Shown here: positions 47,257 through 57,500 of the stretch, piece after piece
Layout of the letters: each line of letters opens with the position of its first letter
Position numbering within the stretch: position 1 is the first letter of the stretch
Assembly (NCBI GenBank): GCA_001604565.1
Contig: LVBV01000031.1
Span: forward strand, 62,001 to 126,000
Source of the DNA: Puniceicoccales bacterium Verruco_01
GTDB taxonomy: Bacteria; Verrucomicrobiota; Verrucomicrobiia; Opitutales; Oceanipulchritudinaceae
DNA: 64,000 bases
Direction of reading: 5' to 3'
Notes under the pieces: model-generated
The model's database searches: none
Seen by the model: the letters and a program-made list of their open reading frames with translations, nothing else
Told to the model about the DNA's origin: nothing
Made by a program: the position numbers and the translations under genes

Positions 47257-48192
47257 ATGAAACATCCTTTGCTTTTCAAATCATTTCTCTGTGTTGCGCC
47301 GTTTCTGGCGCAGGGTTCCCTCCTCGCGCAGGAGACCGTCTCCCTGGGCGATCAGGCCGGGGCCACCTGCCCCGTGAGCTTCTCGAACAGTCTCACCTGC
47401 ATGAGCAGCGGGAGAACCGACATGAAGGGCTCCGGCAAGGGGCTCGACGGGATTTCCTCCAGCCACGTGGGCGAAAGCTTCGGCTGTTCGATCACCGTCA
47501 CTCCAAAACTGTCGTTCGAGGCAGGAATGACCTACAACGGCAACTTTTTCGACGCGCACGTCGAAGGCGCCGCTCCGATGGTGAAGCAGCTGCAAGGCCT
47601 GTCCTCCTCGTTCGTCGCGAATTACAAACTGGACTGCGGGTGGACGGCCATGGGCGGCCTGGGGAACGGCTGGTACAACTCCGGCTCGCGCTTCGACAGC
47701 CACGGAGTCGGAGTCGAGGCGTTCGCCGGGGCGATGAAAGTCTGGAACGAAAGACTGACCGTCGTTTTCGGACTCGGATACAACTCGCTGGCGAAGGACT
47801 GCCACCACGTCATGCCCGGATTCGGCATCCACTACGCCTTCTCGCCCTCGTGGAGCCTCTCCGTCGGTTATCCGGAAACCGCCCTCACGTGGAAGGCGAA
47901 CGACCTGTTCGATCTTTCCCTCGTCGCCGAAGGGGTGTGCCAGACGTATTTCGTGCACGCCGGCGACATCGAAGGCAACCGCAAGACGACACCGCTCAAA
48001 AGCGGCAAGATGGAATACACCGACGTGCGCGTCGGCCTGCGCGCGAATTACACGGTGATGGAGGGTCTCGCATTCTTCGTCACGGGGGGTTACCTCTGCA
48101 AGCGCGAGTTCGATTTCTTCGATCAGGACTACAAACTGGAATCCGGAAGCGGAGCCCCCTACGTTTCCATTGGCATGACGGGGAGCTTTTGA
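47257..48192 (+). CDS. DUF6268-like outer-membrane beta-barrel protein
   Basis: A 311-residue exported protein. The signal peptide is residues 1-25 (LLFKSFLCVAPFLAQGSLLA). It continues with alternating amphipathic strands (FGCSITVTPKLSFEAGMTY, GWTAMGGLGNGWYNSG) and ends with Phe (YVSIGMTGSF). The layout fits the DUF6268 outer-membrane barrel family common in Verrucomicrobia and Bacteroidetes. ATG 47245 is an alternative start. It precedes a LytS-type kinase but is probably separately transcribed. Function is unknown. Confidence 0.76.
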   Translation: MKHPLLFKSFLCVAPFLAQGSLLAQETVSLGDQAGATCPVSFSNSLTCMSSGRTDMKGSGKGLDGISSSHVGESFGCSITVTPKLSFEAGMTYNGNFFDAHVEGAAPMVKQLQGLSSSFVANYKLDCGWTAMGGLGNGWYNSGSRFDSHGVGVEAFAGAMKVWNERLTVVFGLGYNSLAKDCHHVMPGFGIHYAFSPSWSLSVGYPETALTWKANDLFDLSLVAEGVCQTYFVHAGDIEGNRKTTPLKSGKMEYTDVRVGLRANYTVMEGLAFFVTGGYLCKREFDFFDQDYKLESGSGAPYVSIGMTGSF

Positions 48193-48237
48193 TTTGCATC
48201 GGATCGTCAACAGAACTGTTTCAGGCCGTCACGAAAG

Positions 48238-49464
48238 GTGCGCGGAGCTTTTCCGCGCGCCTTCGTGCGCTCATCGCCGGTGAACACCTTCAGGGAAATC
48301 CTTCCGCCCACGCCCCACTCCGTTTACACGCTGAAACGGCGCTGGCTCGGCACGAAGGTTTACTGGATCCGCCAGATACTGGGATGGGGAATGGTGCCTG
48401 CGACGCAGCTCGTCGTCTTCCTGATTTTGCCCGACGATTGCGTGACCCTGCCCGAAAAGAGCCTCTTTCTTGTGTTTCTGGCCCTTGAAGGGATCTTCTT
48501 CTCCCATCTGCTGCGCATCGTGTACCTGCGTTGCCGGGACAGGGGCGCAGGCTGGAAGAAACTGCTTACGGTGACCGCCGCGAGCTGTTACTTCGCCGCA
48601 GTCGGCATGACGGCAACCACCTACGCCATCGTGATTCTCGGCAATCCGGAAGACCCTGCGAAATGGGATCTTCAGTCCGAGAGCGGCATCCCGGACTTCA
48701 TCAATTTCAGCATCGGCTGCTGGATTTCCCTTCTCTTCTGGTCGGGGTGCTATTTTGCCACCCTAGCCTTCCGCCAGTACCGGCAAAGCTCGTACAGGCT
48801 CCTGCAGATGGATGCGGCGCTCAAGGAGGCAAAACTGCGGGCCCTGCGGGAACAGATGAACCCGCACTTCCTCTTCAACAGCCTCAACACGATCCGGGCG
48901 ATGATTCCGCGCGAACTGACGGCTCCGCGCGACGCGGTGACGAACCTCGCAGACTTCCTGCGCTCGTCGCTCACAAGCGACAACACGCCGACGATTCCCC
49001 TCGCCGACGAACTCGAAGTGGTACGCAACTATCTCTCCATCGAGAAACTCCGGCTGGAGGAACGCCTCCGGGTGGACATGGAGATCGACCCCGCCGCGAC
49101 AAACTGGCCGATCCCGCCGTTCCTCCTGCAGACGGTGGTGGAAAACGCCGTCAAGTACGGCGTGGCGCGCAACGAAATCGGCGGGCCCATCCACATCCGC
49201 GCGACGATCCGGGAAAGCTTCCTGCGTCTGACCGTGATCAACCACGGCACGATCGGGAAGGATTCGGAATCCACCCGGACGGGCATACGCAACTCCAAGG
49301 ACAGGCTCGCCCTGCTGTACGGGCCCTCCGCGAGCCTTGCGATGGAACAATCCGCCCCCGGCGAGGTGACGACCTCCATCATTCTGCCCCATTCCTCCGC
49401 CGAAGAAAGTGACGGACAACCACTTCCCCTTCCCTGCAATGACAATCCGGACTGTGATCGTTGA
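48238..49464 (+). CDS. LytS/YehU-type sensor histidine kinase
   Basis: About 408 residues. The N-terminal half contains four transmembrane helices (about 52-66, 76-94, 110-134 and 158-178) with no extracellular sensor domain. The kinase half has the His_kinase (pfam06580) motif EQMNPHFLFNSLNTIR, phosphoacceptor His210, and an ATP-binding domain with LQTVVENAVKYGV (N-box) and GIRNSKDRL. The start is a GTG at 48238; GTG 48280 is possible. Its last 26 bases overlap the LytTR regulator, so the two form a classic two-component pair. Confidence 0.9.
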   Translation: MRGAFPRAFVRSSPVNTFREILPPTPHSVYTLKRRWLGTKVYWIRQILGWGMVPATQLVVFLILPDDCVTLPEKSLFLVFLALEGIFFSHLLRIVYLRCRDRGAGWKKLLTVTAASCYFAAVGMTATTYAIVILGNPEDPAKWDLQSESGIPDFINFSIGCWISLLFWSGCYFATLAFRQYRQSSYRLLQMDAALKEAKLRALREQMNPHFLFNSLNTIRAMIPRELTAPRDAVTNLADFLRSSLTSDNTPTIPLADELEVVRNYLSIEKLRLEERLRVDMEIDPAATNWPIPPFLLQTVVENAVKYGVARNEIGGPIHIRATIRESFLRLTVINHGTIGKDSESTRTGIRNSKDRLALLYGPSASLAMEQSAPGEVTTSIILPHSSAEESDGQPLPLPCNDNPDCDR

Positions 49465-50188
49465 CGACGAGAGACTGGCGCGCGAAGAACTGCGCGGGCT
49501 GCTGGCCGCTCACGAATACGTGGACATCCGCGGCGAGGCGGACAGCCCCAGAACCGCGCTCGCGCTCGTCCGCGAGATAAAGCCCGACCTGATCTTTCTG
49601 GACATCGAGATGCCGGGGATGAATGGCTTCGACTTTCTGGACGCCCTGCCGCCTCCTCACCCGTGCATCATCTTCGTCACCGCGTACGACGCCTTTGCGG
49701 TGCGCGCCTTCGAGGTCAACGCAATGGACTACCTCATGAAACCGGTGCGCCCGGAACGGCTGGGGGCGGCGCTCGACAGGGCGCGGGCCCGTCTTGCCGC
49801 AGCACCGGAAGACGGGGCGGAACCCGACACACCTCCGCAGCAGGAACGGCCCTTCCGCGAGGACGACCGCATCTTTCTGCGCGACGGGGACCGCTGCTGG
49901 TTCATCCCGATCGCGGACCTTCGCCTGCTGGAGGCGGACGGCAACTTCACGCGGCTGCACTTCCGTGGCGACAAGCCGCTCCTCTACCGCACCCTTTTCT
50001 CGCTGGAGAAACGCCTGCCCGAGTCCCTCTTCGTGCGCGCCAACCGCTCGCAGATCGTCAACATCCGGCACATCGTCGGGGTTCATCCGTGGTTCAGCGG
50101 CGGGGTGAAGATCGTTCTGACAGACGGGACCGAAGTGGAATTCTCCCGCAGACAGACGCGTGCGCTCAAGACGCGGACGGGAATCTAA
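49439..50188 (+). CDS. LytTR family response regulator
   Basis: A 249-residue regulator. The receiver is at residues 1-120 with Asp55 in LIFLDIEMPG and Lys in MKPVRPE. The LytTR DNA-binding domain is at about 145-245 (IFLRDGDRCWFIPIADLRLL, EADGNFTRLHF, FVRANRSQIVNIRHI). It is paired with the upstream LytS-type kinase. LytTR regulators bind direct repeats upstream of targets such as cell-wall, competence or bacteriocin genes. The small lasso-like precursor lies 190 bases downstream on the opposite strand. Confidence 0.94.
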   Translation: MTIRTVIVDDERLAREELRGLLAAHEYVDIRGEADSPRTALALVREIKPDLIFLDIEMPGMNGFDFLDALPPPHPCIIFVTAYDAFAVRAFEVNAMDYLMKPVRPERLGAALDRARARLAAAPEDGAEPDTPPQQERPFREDDRIFLRDGDRCWFIPIADLRLLEADGNFTRLHFRGDKPLLYRTLFSLEKRLPESLFVRANRSQIVNIRHIVGVHPWFSGGVKIVLTDGTEVEFSRRQTRALKTRTGI

Positions 50189-50377
50189 CAAGGCGCTCCC
50201 CAATTTACCCTGAAATGGCTTGAACCGGGGCACGAAATTACTGACCTGCGGACAAGAGGAGCGCTGGTTTTCGGACGAAAAGACGACCGACCTCCAGAAC
50301 CCGGATATACGTGCTCAAGACGGTGCGCAGAACGCACACCGCTGAAAAACGACTACAGCCTCGGCGGAGCGGACCGA
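50189..50377. other. Region between LytTR gene and precursor 2
   Basis: About 190 bases with no gene seen. It contains an imperfect hairpin GGTGCGC-AGAA-CGCACACC at about 50319-50343, which could lie in the 3' end of the small minus-strand transcript. No U-run follows it. Confidence 0.4.
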
Positions 50378-50479
50378 TCAGGAAAAAATGCCGGCGTCTG
50401 TCAAGCCGGGGCCTCCGGCTTCCGTGGCGGACGGGATGTCAAGAATTCGAACCGAAGGGGAATTCCAAGTCTTCTTCAT
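50378..50479 (-). CDS. Lasso-peptide-like precursor peptide 2 (RiPP, orphan)
   Basis: A 33-residue peptide. The leader MKKTWNSPSVRILDIPSATE precedes the predicted core AGGPGLTDAGIFS. Features: MKK-x-W, then W-x-x-P-x-V, L-D-I, Thr at -2, Ala1 and Gly2, Thr7-Asp8 (an 8-residue ring if Ala1 links to Asp8) and a C-terminal Ser. The leader P-S-x-x-x-L-D and an A-G-x-P-G core start resemble paeninodin precursors as I remember them. Trp, Pro, Leu-Asp, Thr and Thr-Asp align gap-free with precursor 1. Ribosome site AAGG precedes the ATG by 6 bases. No maturation genes are adjacent. The function is inferred. Confidence 0.68.
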   Translation of the reverse strand: MKKTWNSPSVRILDIPSATEAGGPGLTDAGIFS

Positions 50480-50571
50480 GTCAGGCCTTGAAGGAGTTAG
50501 TGCCTCTTCATCCGGACACGGGATGTGCCACGGCGTGTAAGTAAGAGGCGCATCGGGTGGAAAATCATCCC

Positions 50572-50580
50572 GCAAAAGTC
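50572..50580 (-). promoter_or_regulatory. GACTTTTGC element upstream of precursor 2
   Basis: The nonamer lies 93 bases before the ATG; the same nonamer lies 94 bases before the ATG of precursor 1, where it adjoins the -10 box. T-runs precede it in both. Here TTGACT would make a -35, but no good -10 follows, so the promoter is not certain. Confidence 0.4.
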
Positions 50581-50707
50581 AAAAAACGCCGGCCACAAAT
50601 CACGACAGCCACGTTTTTCATCACCGCTCGAAAAGACCGGGAAAGGATTGTCCCAAGCCAGGAACCGTCAGGACAAACCCGCGCGGCAGTCTGGTTCAAG
50701 CCACTCG

Positions 50708-52159
50708 CTAATGCCCGTGGCGGCGCGGGGAATGCGGCCTGGCCTCCGCCTCGCAGAGCGGCGCCTTGCGCAGGAGCGCCAGCATCTCGTTCACGCGGAT
50801 GGGCTTGGCGAGGAAGGCGTCCATGCCGGCTTCGATGCAGCGGTCGTGATCGGGCTTTCCGGCGGAGGCGGTGAGAGCCACGATGTAGGGGTGCAGTCCC
50901 CTGGGCGAAAGCATCCGGCGGAGCTTGCGCGTGGCGTCGAGCCCGTCCATCACGGGCATCTGCATGTCCATGAGGACCACGTCGTACTGCTTCTTGTGGA
51001 AGGCGTCCAGAACCTCCTGCCCGTTCTCGGCAAGATCAGGATTGTAGCCCGCCCTCTTGAGCAGGAGCATCGCCACCTTGCTGTTGACGGCGTTGTCCTC
51101 GGCCAGCAGCAGGCGCACCTTCGCCGGGTCGACCGCCTTTTCCGACGCGGGGGCGCATTCCTCGGCCTCGTCGACCGCCCCGTCCAGAGGCGGCGGGAGA
51201 AGTTCCGCCGTGAAGAAGAAGGTGGATCCCTTCCCCGGCTTGCTCTCCACCCACATGCGCCCATTCATGAGCTCGCACAGGCGGCTGGAGATGGCCAGTC
51301 CCAGTCCCGTGCCGCCGTATTTGCGAGTGGTGGAGGCGTCCACCTGCGAGAAGGGCCGGAAGAGCCGGTCCATCCGCTCGCGCGGGATGCCGATGCCCGT
51401 GTCCGTCACCGAGAAAAGCAGCTTCACCTTCAGATCCTCGGCAGAGTCCACCTTCACGTCGATCGTAATGGAGCCCTTTTCGGTGAACTTGATCGCGTTG
51501 CCGACAAGGTTGATCAGGATCTGGCGGATGCGCGTCGGGTCACCCGTCAGCTTTTCCGGCACGTCGCCCGCAACGTTGCCGCGCAGCGTCAGATGCTTGC
51601 TCTCGGCCTTCAGTCGCAAAAGGTTGATCGTCTCGGTCACGAGGGCCCTTGGGTGCATGGCGATGCACTCCAGATCCACACGCCCGGCCTCGATCTTGGA
51701 AAAGTCCAGAATATCGTTGATGAGCTCGATCAGCGTCTCGCCGCTCACGCGGATCGTCTCGATGAAATCGCGCTGCTCGGCAGTGAGGTTCGTGCCCTCC
51801 ATCATCGCCGCCATGCCGAGGACCGCATTCATCGGCGTGCGGATCTCGTGGCTCATGTCCGCGAGGAACTGGCTCTTCACGTGGCTGGCGGATTCCGCCT
51901 TCAGCGCCATGTCATTGGCCTGGAAAATCGCGTTTTCGAGCTGCGCGTTTTCCTCCATCAGCTCCCGGTTGTGTTCCTCCAGACGCGCCACCGTCACCTT
52001 CAGGTCGGCAATCGTCGCCTGCGCGTCCCGATCGTCACAAACCAGCTCCCGCACGGCGCCGGTATGGCACGTAACGGATTCCTCTCCGTACGAAACCTCG
52101 GCCCCGCCGGGAACGGCAGAACGGCGACTTTCATCTGGAATGTTCACGGGGCGAAACAA
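50708..52159 (-). CDS. Hybrid histidine kinase with receiver domain
   Basis: A 483-residue soluble sensor kinase. Residues 45-90 form a coiled coil (ADLKVTVARLEEHNRELMEE). HisKA has His104 in FLADMSHEIRTPMNAVLGM. The HATPase domain shows NLVGNAIKFTEKG, DTGIGIP and GGTGLGLAIS. After a linker a receiver domain follows (LLLAEDNAVNSKVAMLLL, Asp in VVLMDMQMPVMDG). There is no transmembrane helix and no PAS or other input domain beyond the coiled coil, so it probably senses through partner proteins. It is monocistronic. Cognate partners may include the receiver proteins at 44-47 kb. Confidence 0.92.
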   Translation of the reverse strand: MFRPVNIPDESRRSAVPGGAEVSYGEESVTCHTGAVRELVCDDRDAQATIADLKVTVARLEEHNRELMEENAQLENAIFQANDMALKAESASHVKSQFLADMSHEIRTPMNAVLGMAAMMEGTNLTAEQRDFIETIRVSGETLIELINDILDFSKIEAGRVDLECIAMHPRALVTETINLLRLKAESKHLTLRGNVAGDVPEKLTGDPTRIRQILINLVGNAIKFTEKGSITIDVKVDSAEDLKVKLLFSVTDTGIGIPRERMDRLFRPFSQVDASTTRKYGGTGLGLAISSRLCELMNGRMWVESKPGKGSTFFFTAELLPPPLDGAVDEAEECAPASEKAVDPAKVRLLLAEDNAVNSKVAMLLLKRAGYNPDLAENGQEVLDAFHKKQYDVVLMDMQMPVMDGLDATRKLRRMLSPRGLHPYIVALTASAGKPDHDRCIEAGMDAFLAKPIRVNEMLALLRKAPLCEAEARPHSPRRHGH

Positions 52160-52447
52160 ATCGGTCCGCCATGTTAAGCAACGGCTGGACTTATCCTAAA
52201 CATCGGACAGGGCGGAACGGGACTAAAGGGTTGGAATGGACGCGCGAAGCAATACACGTCAATTTTCACCATTTTGTTATGCCGAAATGGTAAAGGCAAC
52301 ACGGGTTCGTCACATTTTTGGAGAGTTCCGGAGTCTTTCCCATTCCGCGATGATCATGATTTATTTACCGTTACCACTCCGCGACTTCGCTTCCGCGTTT
52401 TTTGCGAACTTGCCCGCCGCATCCCTTTCCCGCAAACTGGATGGTTC

Positions 52448-53806
52448 ATGACCTCCGTCGCGCTCATCTCGCTTGGCTGCGCCAAGAACCTCGTGGATTC
52501 CGAAATCATGCTCGGGGCCCTCGCGAAGGCAGGGTATGTCCGCGTGGAGGAACCCGCCGAAGCCGACGTGCTCATCGTGAACACCTGCTCCTTCATCGGC
52601 GACGCCAAAAGGGAGAGCATCGCGGCAATCCAGGAGGCCGCCGCCGCAAGAAAGGGAACGAGGCAGAAGCTGATCGTGGCCGGGTGCCTCGCCCAGCGCT
52701 ATCGCGGGCAGCTCCCCGCCCTGATGCCCGAGGTCGATGCCTTCCTCGGCCTCGACCAGGTGGCGAAGGTGGCAGAGATTGTGGACGAAGTCTGCGCACG
52801 CAAGCGCAGGAAGGGCGAGTCGCCCGAAGAATTCGTAAGCGACCGGCCCGCCTTCATCCCCGATTACGCCACCCCACGGACGCGCCTCACGCCCCGGCAT
52901 TCGGCGTACGTGAAGATCGCGGAGGGCTGCAACCACGCCTGCGCCTTCTGCATCATCCCGAAAATCCGCGGCGCACACCGCAGCCGCGACGAGGGCGACA
53001 TCGTGGCCGAGGTGGAGGCTCTCGTGAAGGGCGGCTGCCGGGAGATCAATCTCGTCTCTCAAGATGCCACCTATTACGGCATGGATAAATGGGAGGGCGA
53101 AAGAGCACGGCGGACAAGCGGGGTCGATTCGTCCCGCGGCGCGAGTCTGGCGACGCTCCTGCGCCGCCTCGACGCGATCCCAGGCGACTTCTGGATCCGC
53201 GTCCTCTACACGCACCCGGCGCACTGGAGCGCGGAGCTCGTCGAGACCTTCGCGAAGTGTCGCAAGGTGGTGAAGTATGTGGACGTGCCCCTCCAGCACT
53301 ATGCCGCGCCGATGCTGGAAGCCATGCGCCGCGAGACCGGGCCGGAAAAGCTGGACGGCCTCGTGAAGAACCTGCGCGAGGGCATCCCGGATGTGATGAT
53401 CCGCAGCACCTTCATCGTGGGTTTCCCGGGCGAACGAGATGAGGACTTCCGCGAGCTTTCCGCCTTCGTGGAGCGGGCCGGGATCGAACGCGGCGGAGTC
53501 TTTGAATACTCGCGCGAGGAAGACACCCGCGCCTACAACCTGCCCGGACAGGTCCATCACATGACCAAGAGGCGGCGGAAGAACCTCCTGTCCGAACAGC
53601 TCTTCCACCTTGCCGAAAAGCGGAGCGAGAGCCTTGTGGGACGCAGGATTCGCGTGCTCGTGGAGGCGCCCGGCGTCGCCCGCACCGAGTGGGACGCGCC
53701 AGAGGTGGACGGCAGCGTGGAGGTCCCCCTCACCCTGCCCGTCGGCGAATTCGCCGAGGTCCAGATCGAGGACGCCGCGGGCTACCAGCTCTTCGCAAAG
53801 GCGTAG
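52448..53806 (+). CDS. rimO: Ribosomal protein S12 methylthiotransferase RimO
   Basis: A 452-residue radical-SAM enzyme that methylthiolates Asp in ribosomal protein S12. The N-terminal UPF0004 domain has LGCAKNLVDSE and VNTCSFI with its three cluster cysteines (third in VAGCLAQRY). The radical-SAM motif is CNHACAFCIIP, and a TRAM domain ends the protein (RIRVLVEAPGVARTEWDAPE). A short insertion (WEGERARRTSGVDSSRG) lies after YYGMDK. The start at ATG 52448 follows GGATGG. Length is typical. Confidence 0.96.
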   Translation: MTSVALISLGCAKNLVDSEIMLGALAKAGYVRVEEPAEADVLIVNTCSFIGDAKRESIAAIQEAAAARKGTRQKLIVAGCLAQRYRGQLPALMPEVDAFLGLDQVAKVAEIVDEVCARKRRKGESPEEFVSDRPAFIPDYATPRTRLTPRHSAYVKIAEGCNHACAFCIIPKIRGAHRSRDEGDIVAEVEALVKGGCREINLVSQDATYYGMDKWEGERARRTSGVDSSRGASLATLLRRLDAIPGDFWIRVLYTHPAHWSAELVETFAKCRKVVKYVDVPLQHYAAPMLEAMRRETGPEKLDGLVKNLREGIPDVMIRSTFIVGFPGERDEDFRELSAFVERAGIERGGVFEYSREEDTRAYNLPGQVHHMTKRRRKNLLSEQLFHLAEKRSESLVGRRIRVLVEAPGVARTEWDAPEVDGSVEVPLTLPVGEFAEVQIEDAAGYQLFAKA

Positions 53807-54586
53807 CGGATTGCTCAAAAAGTCCCCGATACGCGCCGCCTGCGGAAGGTATCCGCGCCCGGAGGCGGCCCGACCCGGATCCCGCCGCTGAAAGTCATCC
53901 AGACGACAATCCTTGTGATTCCCTCATGAAGGACGCCCGGATCGACAGGCGCCGCCCTTGAATTTCTTCGTCACACTTGCGTTTTTCACCGGCCAGCATG
54001 CATCAGCCGGACAATACTGGCCGCTTCATAACTGTGATGCACAACTGGCGTCAGGCCTCGCCCGGAAATATTAACCAACGATAAAGAACCTGCAACCATA
54101 GCGTCCGGTTGCTGAAAAAGATGGACAAATTTCCTTTGTCGTGATTTCGATGAGAGCACAAAACTCCAATCGGGATCAGGGAACCTCACCTGAAAACGTT
54201 TGCAAACGACACATTTCCCCGCAGAAAGCGTTCATTTGTTCATTGCGATCTCTGCTCTTCCTTTGACACGCACCCCGCGACACGAAGCCAAATTTCAAAC
54301 AAGGATACAACCCTCCGTCAACACGACAACCCCAAGGATACGACGGTCAGTTATTCATAATTACACCTTTGTTCTGTTTTTCTGTTATTTGTAGCATCTT
54401 TTGTAGATAGTTTTCTATTCCGATTCGCTCGACAATCTAGGGACCCCTCCTAGCGTGATCGGTTGAGAAAATACGCATCAACAACCAACTCATCAGTTGA
54501 AATCGCCACGAGCGATGAGAGCAACCAACTCTCACCTGATGTTTCTGATGTGTATTCCACCCCAAAACCAAACCACGACAAGGAAC
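53807..54586. other. Long regulatory region upstream of the TonB-dependent receptor
   Basis: About 780 bases with no credible gene. The second half (54250-54450) is AT-rich, with poly-T tracts typical of a promoter region, and contains a LacI-type operator at 54191-54204. Short frames, such as one at 53991, lack ribosome sites and coding character. Confidence 0.5.
54191..54204. promoter_or_regulatory. LacI/CcpA-type operator
   Basis: TGAAAACGTTTGCA matches the degenerate 14-base LacI-family consensus (TG-W-AA-N-CG-N-T-N-W-CA) at 13 positions. Overlapping it is a perfect palindrome, CGTTTGCAAACG. Such sites commonly control carbohydrate uptake genes. It is about 380 bases before the receptor start codon, so the promoter may be distant. 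Confidence 0.45.
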
Positions 54587-57500
54587 ATGAATAGAAGACA
54601 AGCGCGATCCACCAAGCGTGCGATCGTTTCTGTGTGTTCGTTTCTGGCTGCGCAGATGCCTGCGTACGCCCAGACAACGTCAAGCCCCACTGATACAAAC
54701 AATACCGACAACGAAATCCTCTATTTGAGCCCGTTTGAAGTGTCCGCCGATGCCAACACCGGCTACATGACGACGGATACACTGGCGGGCACCCGTATCA
54801 GAACCGACCTGAAGGACCTCGGCTCTGCTATTTCGGTGTACAACAAGCAGTTCATGCGGGATATCGGCGCGACCGACAATTCCCGTCTGCTCGTGTATGC
54901 CACCTCGGCGGAAGTCGGCGGCGCAGGCGGCAACTTCCAGGGCGGCGGCAACACCGGCCAGGTCCCCAATGAAGGCGAAAACCTCTATCACCCGAACGGG
55001 AACACCCGCGTGAGAGGTCTTGCTGCTGCAGACAACTGCCGCGACTTCATGGTGACGGATATTCCGTGGGATTCGTACAACACGAGCCGTATTGACATTC
55101 AGCGCGGCGCCAATGCCATTCTGTTCGGCAACGGCAGCCCCGCCGGCATCATCAACGGCACGGTTGACCAGGCACAGATCGGCGGTAACTCCGGCGTGCT
55201 GGAAGGCCGCGTCGGCAGCTATGGCTCGATCCGCGGCTCCCTGAACGCAAACTACACCCTCGTCAAGGATCAACTCGCCGTCCGCGTAGCCGGTCTGTAT
55301 GACGACACCAAGTATCGTCAGGATCCCGCGTTCCAGAAGAACAAGCGTGAGTACGTCGCCTTGCGTTACGATCCCAAGTGGCTTCGTTTTGAAGGGGCTC
55401 GCACCTCGATCAAGGCCAGTTACGAGCATGGCGACATCGATTCGAACCGCCCGCGCACACTGACTCCGATCGACTGCATCACCCCGTGGCTCAAGAGTGC
55501 CGCGGAAGGCGGACTTGGCAAGCGCACCTACGACACCACGGTTACGGGAATCACCGACGAGACGGTCATCGGTGCCAATTCCAGCAATTATAGTTATGGA
55601 GCCCGATCCTCCGGCACTGTCAACTATGAACCCTACATCGGCGGCATCAGCGACGGTCCGGTGGGTGCGGTTGACCGCAATGGCAACGTCACCTACTACA
55701 TGCTCTCGCAGCACCCGGTGGGTGGCATCTCGTCAACCGGAGCGATCGATGGCGCCATCGCCGGCCTCACCGGCGCCTCGCTGTCCACCGTCGCCACGTA
55801 CAACACCTACGCCAGCAACGCCTCGATGCCTCTGGCTCCCTTCGGCGCCTACAAGGCCAAGGGTCTGACCGACGCGGGCATCTACGACTTCTACAACAAG
55901 TTGCTGGATGGCGACACCAAGAAGGAATGGGCCAATTTCGACGCGGCCCGCTTCTCCATTGAGCAGACCTTCTTCAATGACAAGGCCGGTATTGAAATCG
56001 TCTATGACGATCAGAGCTGGGACGACGGTCATACGGAGGTTCTGAACACGGGTGCGACGATCACGGTGGACATCAACAAGACTCTTCCGGACGGTTCGCC
56101 CAATCCGATGGTCGGCGTTCCCTGCGTTTACACGAATTCGCAGAGCAGCTACTCCGGCGAACGCGATCGCAAGACGTTCCGCGCCACGGCCTACTTCGAA
56201 CTCGACAGTGCTGATGTCATGGATCCTACAGGTTGGGCGGCCCGGATCATCGGCCACCACCGCTTCACTGGAATGTATCAGGATTATAAATACAACTTCA
56301 GCGGCAAGCAGTGGATCCGTTATACGACGGACGGCATCAATGACTATCTGAGCACTTCGCCGATGGAGATCAACAAGTCCACTCGTTACATGAGCGAGTG
56401 CTACTATCTGGCCGACGCCGCGGGCACCTACACGGGTATCTCCAACATCAACGGCGCGCAGGCAAACGCAATCGGCACCAGCGGTTCCATCCGTCTCTTC
56501 AATTCCAAGTGGAATTCGTCTGTCGATCCGGCTTCTCCGTACGCCAACCCGATCTCCACGGCAAGCGGGGATCAGACACAGTCGGAGAATCCCGCCAATT
56601 ACGTGGGATGGTCCAATGTTGCCATGAAGATCCTCAACGCCGATCTGGGCGACAAGGACAAGCTCTACACCGGTGCCAGCAAGAGCAGCACCAGCACGAA
56701 GTCCTGGGTCGCCGTCTGGCAGGGCTTCCTGCTCGATGAATGCCTGGTTCCGACCGTCGGCTATCGCTGGGATAGCGACACGGAAACTTCCGGATCGTAC
56801 GGCCACTACTCGAATGCTGAAGGCGGTGCGATCAACTTCAATCAGTACAACGAGGACCCGAAGAACGAAACGAACTGGGAAGGTCTGACCTGGAGCCTCG
56901 TGGCACACGTCCCCGCCAAGTGGACGAGCGTGCTGCCCGGCAAGCCGACCTTCGGCTTCTTCTACGGTCAGTCGAAGAACTTCCAGCCGATGAGCCGCCT
57001 CGACCTCTATGGCGACCCGATCTCGCCGCCTTCCGGCAGGACCAAGGAATACGGCATCATGATCAGCATGCTGGATGACCGCGTCTCCCTGCGTCTGGGT
57101 CACTACAAGACGAATGTGGCGAACAGCAACCTCGGTTCCGGCTGGGACACCAGCTGGTACTTCTCCAACATGTGGGGATGGGAAAGCACGTGGGCGTCCA
57201 ACGCCTATGATTATTATTACAACGGACAGGGCACCTGCCGTTACATCCCCAAGACCGCCTCGCAGAACGGTGGCGTAGCGCAGACTCAGGAGGAGGCCGA
57301 TGCCGAAGCCAAGGCTGCGATCAACGCGTTCTACAACAACCTGCCCTCCGAATCCATCGCAAGGTCCTTCGGTCTCGACCTCAACGCCCTCAAGAACCAC
57401 AAACCCACGGCTTATAGTTACCGCGCCAACTGGGTCACTGGTGACACGCAGTCCGAAGGCTGGGAGTGCGACCTCAACCTCCGCCTGACCAACAATTGGA

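Noticed and set aside
53991-54077. Short plus-strand frame MHQPDNTGRFITVMHNWRQA and onwards in the receptor upstream region
   Set aside because: No ribosome site, no leader pattern and no coding bias. Treated as chance.
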